Assembly (NCBI GenBank): GCA_948567375.1
Contig: OX419756.1
Location: 74,352,333 to 74,416,332, forward strand
Direction of reading: 5' to 3'
From: Lunularia cruciata
Lineage: Eukaryota > Streptophyta > Marchantiopsida > Lunulariales > Lunulariaceae
DNA: 64,000 nt
Each line of letters opens with the position of its first letter. Positions within the stretch are counted from its first letter, which is position 1. Positions 59,801 through 64,000 of this stretch are shown here, in pieces. The notes beneath the pieces are model-generated. The model saw only the letters and a list, made by a program, of their open reading frames with translations, had not been told where the DNA came from and did not search any database. A program made the translations under genes and the position numbers.

Positions 59801-61051
59801 GTGGATCAATAAGTTCAGTATTCTTCTCAATCTGGACTTGAATTGAACAGTATCCTCTTTCGCTAAATTTTCCACTTCTTTTCAGAAAGGTGGCAAAATT
59901 AGTTCATTGTTTTGTACTTTGAATAATGAGAAATTTTGTAAACGAAAAACAAAACGCAAAGGAAATTAAATGTGGCTTTCTCGTAGCACCTGCCCATAAT
60001 CTTTTAACCGATCGATGTGCTTAATATCTTTAATACTTGATGAAAATGGAAGGTGAAGAAGAATTAGTGTCAAATATAAAATATTAATACCAGATTACGA
60101 TACGCCTTCAATGATTTTGGTAAAATAATCAAAATAAACAAATTATTGATGCTGAATATTCATGAGTTTCCTTCCAAATCAACCGTGAGAGATTTTCAGG
60201 GAATCATTTCTATGAAGTAGGTCATGTGGAAATGAGAACACTCAAAGGTTATATGATCTACGTTTGAAAATACAAGTGACGTCACACCAAGACGACTGAT
60301 GTGATTGACATTGATGCTATGTACGGTCACCACGGGATACAGTTGATTAATGTGGATAATACTAGCCAAAATCTATAATATATCTAAAGAAGGAAAAAAT
60401 ACAAAATGTCGTAAATAAGATGTGTACACATGTTTACATTATTTTGAGCATGTAAAAAAATAAAATCGTGGTTATATAGAATGATGAAATTTGAAATATG
60501 GAGGTCTACATTGACTTAATCTGAACTTCGTCATTATTTACAACATATAAATGGAAGTGACCAACGTTTCCTAACTTGTAAATAATTTCTTGAAGTTGTG
60601 GATAATATACATTCCCATGATTTTAAGGATAATATTACAATTTCTCATATCACTTTAAAAATATTCTAATTTTTAGTATACCAAACATATTTTATATAGA
60701 ATACTAATTTCTAATTTATAACTCCTTCTAACTTTCTAATTTATTCTAATTTCTAATAATTCTTTTTCAAAATCTTTGTTAGTGTGATCCTACCTAATAA
60801 GCTACACTAATTATATGTCAACATTAATTACCCAAATGGAGTACTCAAAATTTCAATTATCAATTTTAAATGTGGATCCATCCCGCACTTATGAACTGTA
60901 GAATCAAGCAAGGTTGTCATGGCATTGGGAGAAATTCTTGATTCATGATAGTAGGGTTTGGGTCTTCTTCTATGAAGGAAAGATGTAGTGATTCCCCCAT
61001 AGTTTCAAATTTTGATCTGAAAGTTAGAAAGAAAAAGGCGACCACCTAGCA
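56816..61051. other. No gene recognised
   Basis: Open frames around 58.0-59.2 kb (up to 144 codons, both strands) have no family motif. From 59.2 to 61.0 kb the sequence is strongly AT-rich with no long frame. I see no RNA gene and no repeat partner in the window. Confidence 0.4.
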
Positions 61052-61480
61052 AACACAAAGGATAGGAAGACCTTATCAAGCCATACAAGAGAGAGACAAA
61101 AAAGGTAAAATGGGGCTAGGACTCAATAGTATTGATATGAGAAATCTGCCCTGCTGCACCTAAGATATCCAGGCTATGCAAATCATAAGGTCTACAAACT
61201 AATGGAACATCCAAAGAAGCATCACCTATTGCGATTGCTCTCCTATGGATTGCACTAACCAATGCTCACTGTAGAGCAATGGACACATGTTGTTTAAAGT
61301 ATGGGTGAGAGTGGTACTCCTTGACCTCTAATATGATAAGTTCTCACGCACTCCTTGACAAATGTGTCAAATGTTGTGTCCATCATTCCATATAACTACG
61401 AGGCTAGAGGAACAAAGAGGTGACCTTGCTACATACCCCTATGCTTGGAGACCTTGCGCATTGCTGCTCTACGTGCTGCC

Positions 61481-62168
61481 TTGTGAGCCGGCCTGTCTCT
61501 CACTTAGGATGAACCTCTAATGGCTATTATGGTAACGCACCATGTACTAAGAAGGCAAAGAACTCCAACTCCATCATACTCCTCCAAGGCTAACACTCCA
61601 AGACTCAAGACATTGGACACTAGAGAACTCAATGAGAGAGAGATAATTGCAAATGAAAGGATGATGAGTACCTCCTCACCCCTTGTTTATATACTTGTGA
61701 AATAGTTATGCACCAAAGTTACTAATTATCGTAGTAACTCAAGTTAATAGGCTAAAAGACAAGTAAAGTCAAAAAGTACAAAGGAATATTCAGCCATACG
61801 GGCATATTTCCCTAAGCATGTAGTCTTATCTTGACCCAACCACTAAGTCAAGGATTCTTCACATGGGCTATCCTTGGACCATAGAAGAATCCGAAACAAA
61901 ACGGATTGTGGGTCCAAGAGTTCTTAACTCTTTCTTCAAAGCCAAACACCTAAAAATAATACCAAGTTAATACACTAGAGTCCAAAATAGTGATGCTCAT
62001 CTTTTCCACTTCCTCTAAAGTAAAGCCACCTCTATTTTAGCTATGAATAACTTTAGCTAATCATGACTAATGGAGACCATACTTATCTTTATATAAATAA
62101 TACCTCTCAAGTACTTATAATCTCAAAATAAAATATCACAATAGTATATATATGCATAGATGGTTGTT
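61481..62168. mobile_element. Unclassified insertion of about 690 bp inside the LINE copy
   Basis: LINE sequence stops at GTGCTGCC (61,480) and resumes at AGCCCATCC (62,171). The insert has no coding potential. A TATATAAACAAGG box on the minus strand (about 61,690) and the size would fit an LTR, but clear TG...CA ends and a good target duplication are not seen. Confidence 0.55.
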
Positions 62169-62325
62169 ATAGCCCATCCAAGGAGATGAGTAATCATTCC
62201 CTCCAAAAATTGCATCATGCATAGGGTTTGTAACCATAACATTTGCCACTACTACCCAATCATCTTGGACCAAGTATAAGTTTGCTCTGAAATGTGTCAT
62301 CCACAAATTATACTAGCGCTCTCTC

Positions 62326-63055
62326 CGTAATACCAAAAGCTAGCCATATGATCTAGATGTGAAATTTGGTTTGGTATAATCTGGAATGATGTTATACATG
62401 ATGGAAAAAATAGATCAGATAGAAGTATTACCAAAAGAGTACTTCTGCTAATAGGGCAAAAATTGAAATAGACTTGAAAACTTAGAACCAATAGCTAGAC
62501 ATATGATTTAAAGGTGAGAATTGGTTTGGTAACATTTGGAAGGATGTTACACATGATGGACTAAATAGATCAGAAAGAGGTTTCACCAAGGGGGACTTCT
62601 GCTAATAGAGTAGGAACCAAAATATGCTTGAAATCTTTGAAGGCAATTTTGGAGGCCTAAACTAATGAATTAGGCCTCAAAAACTATGCGAATCCCACCC
62701 CCCCCCCCCAAAAGGAAAGGCTAGCCTCCCCTCAACTTTGATTTGTCTCATCAAGAGCTTTCCAATGGTACTTCACCCACATGATTTTGAGATTCCTACA
62801 AGAAGATTCTCTTTGGTCAGAGCTTGTTTGACCAACCAGACAGGATCAAGATCAACATGTCACCCATCCAAGTAAGTAATCCAAGGGTGGAGCTTGCTTA
62901 CATGTCACCTATCTATGTGTCTAATCCTATGGTGGAGCTTCCTTGGAGGAGATCCTCTTTGTCTATATAATCAAGAGAAGGTGCTCCTTTGAGGCATCAA
63001 AGGATTGAGTGTGAAATCTGTGTTTTCTCTCTTCTCTTGTCCTTGGAGTATTACA
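62326..63055 (+). repeat. Solo LTR with 5-bp target duplication CTCTC, inside the LINE copy
   Basis: It starts CGTAATACC (expected TGTAAT) and ends GTATTACA. It is flanked by CTCTC at 62,321-62,325 and 63,056-63,060. LINE sequence is contiguous once it is removed. It is the same family as 4,864-5,604, with the same internal duplication and a C homopolymer run at about 62,698-62,709. Confidence 0.85.
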
Positions 63056-64000
63056 CTCTCCAAGCAAGGTATCCACTCTCTTGTGCCATAGCAAACACTA
63101 TATCCCTGATGGCATCATGGGTACCTATCTTCTGTCTTCCAAAAGGACAGTGTCATATAGATCATTGTTGCATCTAGTGTAGAACCACATTCATAAGTGA
63201 GTAATGAAGATGCAAATGGGTGGAACAAACTTAAGTGGAACCTCATTGTTATAAAGTAGCCAATGCAAGTTGAAATGCCCTAATGCATGGTCAAGCTAAG
63301 ATCTAAGAGCCTATACCATTGCCGGAGCAAGAGCAAAGATGTGCTCTAGTGGCCCAAGGAACGGACGGGTCAACTAAGAGAGAATGTAGTGTATGTTGAC
63401 ACTATTGCTCTATCAAGGAAGACTGCAAATCTCTAGTCCAATTTGACAGTGGTGAAGCAAAGGATGGAAAATACCTATGGGGATAACAATGTCTTATTTG
63501 TTGCAATAACATCTAGAGAGAAAAGGATCACTCCTCCACCTTGATCACATATGTCTCCAAAATTGGCCTATCAGCAACCACAAAATGAGAGGAAAGTAGG
63601 GGTGCCGAGAGAGAGCTCAACTACCCAAAAACTCTATAAGTGCCTTCTCCTCCATAGATAATAGGCCAACCCATCCACACAAGATTGGTAGAGATATTTG
63701 TCTATGTGTTAAGTCCCTTGTCACACACTCAAATCTCCTTGGTCCAATGATATCACCAAAAACTCCCATCATTGTCCTATCAAAAGCTCTCAGATGTGAT
63801 AGGAAGGTCAAGGAAGGAGTAACCTTGCAAAGAATGTATTTCAATTAATGGACAATGCTAAAGGAGAGTATACCAAATGCCACATATAGATCTCCTAGGA
63901 AAGGAAAGTCATCCACATGGAGAATATCCTCCGCAAGAGCAACATTTAAGAAGCATGTGACAAAATCCTTGGATCCTATTAGCACTCCAAGAATAGGTGT

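Larger units (their letters stand above)
61052..64000 (-). mobile_element. Decayed RLE-type LINE copy, split by two insertions and continuing past the right edge
   Basis: Minus-strand LINE sequence occurs at 61,052-61,480, 62,169-62,325 and 63,056-64,000. Together these correspond to the near-complete copy from about 49,720 to its 3' end. The rightmost segment keeps FLSHLRAFDRTMMGVFGDII and PILCGWVGLLSMEEKALIEF. Many stops are present. The gaps are filled by an unclassified insert and by a solo LTR with a perfect target duplication. Confidence 0.85.

Noticed and set aside
1-64000. CRISPR arrays, bacterial operons and ribosome-binding sites
   Set aside because: Spliced genes, retrotransposons and base composition show plant nuclear DNA. 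No direct-repeat/spacer pattern was found.
1-64000. tRNA and rRNA genes
   Set aside because: No cloverleaf or conserved B-box/rRNA core could be read by eye. A covariance-model scan would be needed to exclude them.

Overview
The window reads as nuclear DNA of a land plant, most likely a bryophyte and perhaps a liverwort. Its one intact gene is an NLR immune receptor with an N-terminal alpha/beta-hydrolase domain (hydrolase-NBS-LRR, HNL), a class first described from Marchantia. Other plant signs are a piece of plastid atpB and Ty3/gypsy chromoviruses with an initiator-Met-tRNA primer site. The species call is inference. All boundaries come from reading the sequence by eye; no alignment or database search was run.

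Layout. 1-10,968: one Ty3/gypsy family nested in itself. A plus-strand chromovirus (4,506-10,968) carries a solo LTR of its own family between gag and pol and an unrelated solo LTR in its leader. A minus-strand sibling sits in its 5' LTR, and another minus-strand sibling abuts that one and leaves the window. 10,972-12,790: minus-strand retroelement remnants. 12,791-16,968: no gene recognised. 16,969-23,119: the HNL gene, with a seven-exon model in which every splice phase closes. 23,300-56,080: a mosaic of paired paralogous blocks, here called A/A', B/B', C/C' and D/D'. They hold no intact gene but contain LRR pseudogenes (52.8-54.1 kb), a Roc-GTPase-like fragment (38.5-38.9 kb), a plastid atpB fragment (42.6 kb), local tandem duplications and several LINE insertions. 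56,816-61,051: nothing recognised. 61,052-64,000: a minus-strand LINE copy split by two later insertions.

The most unusual item is the LINE family. A near-complete copy (47,565-51,263) encodes one protein with an N-terminal C2H2 zinc finger, a reverse transcriptase, a CCHC knuckle and a restriction-like endonuclease (RLE). This is the R2/R4/HERO type of architecture, not the APE-type L1 or RTE architecture normal in land plants. It has only two in-frame stops and one frameshift. At least four more copies lie in the window. Paralogous empty sites show three of the insertions with their target-site duplications, no poly(A) tail and no shared target.

The HNL gene, the LRR pseudogenes and the paralogous flanks suggest a resistance-gene locus that expanded by duplication and was then broken up by retroelements.
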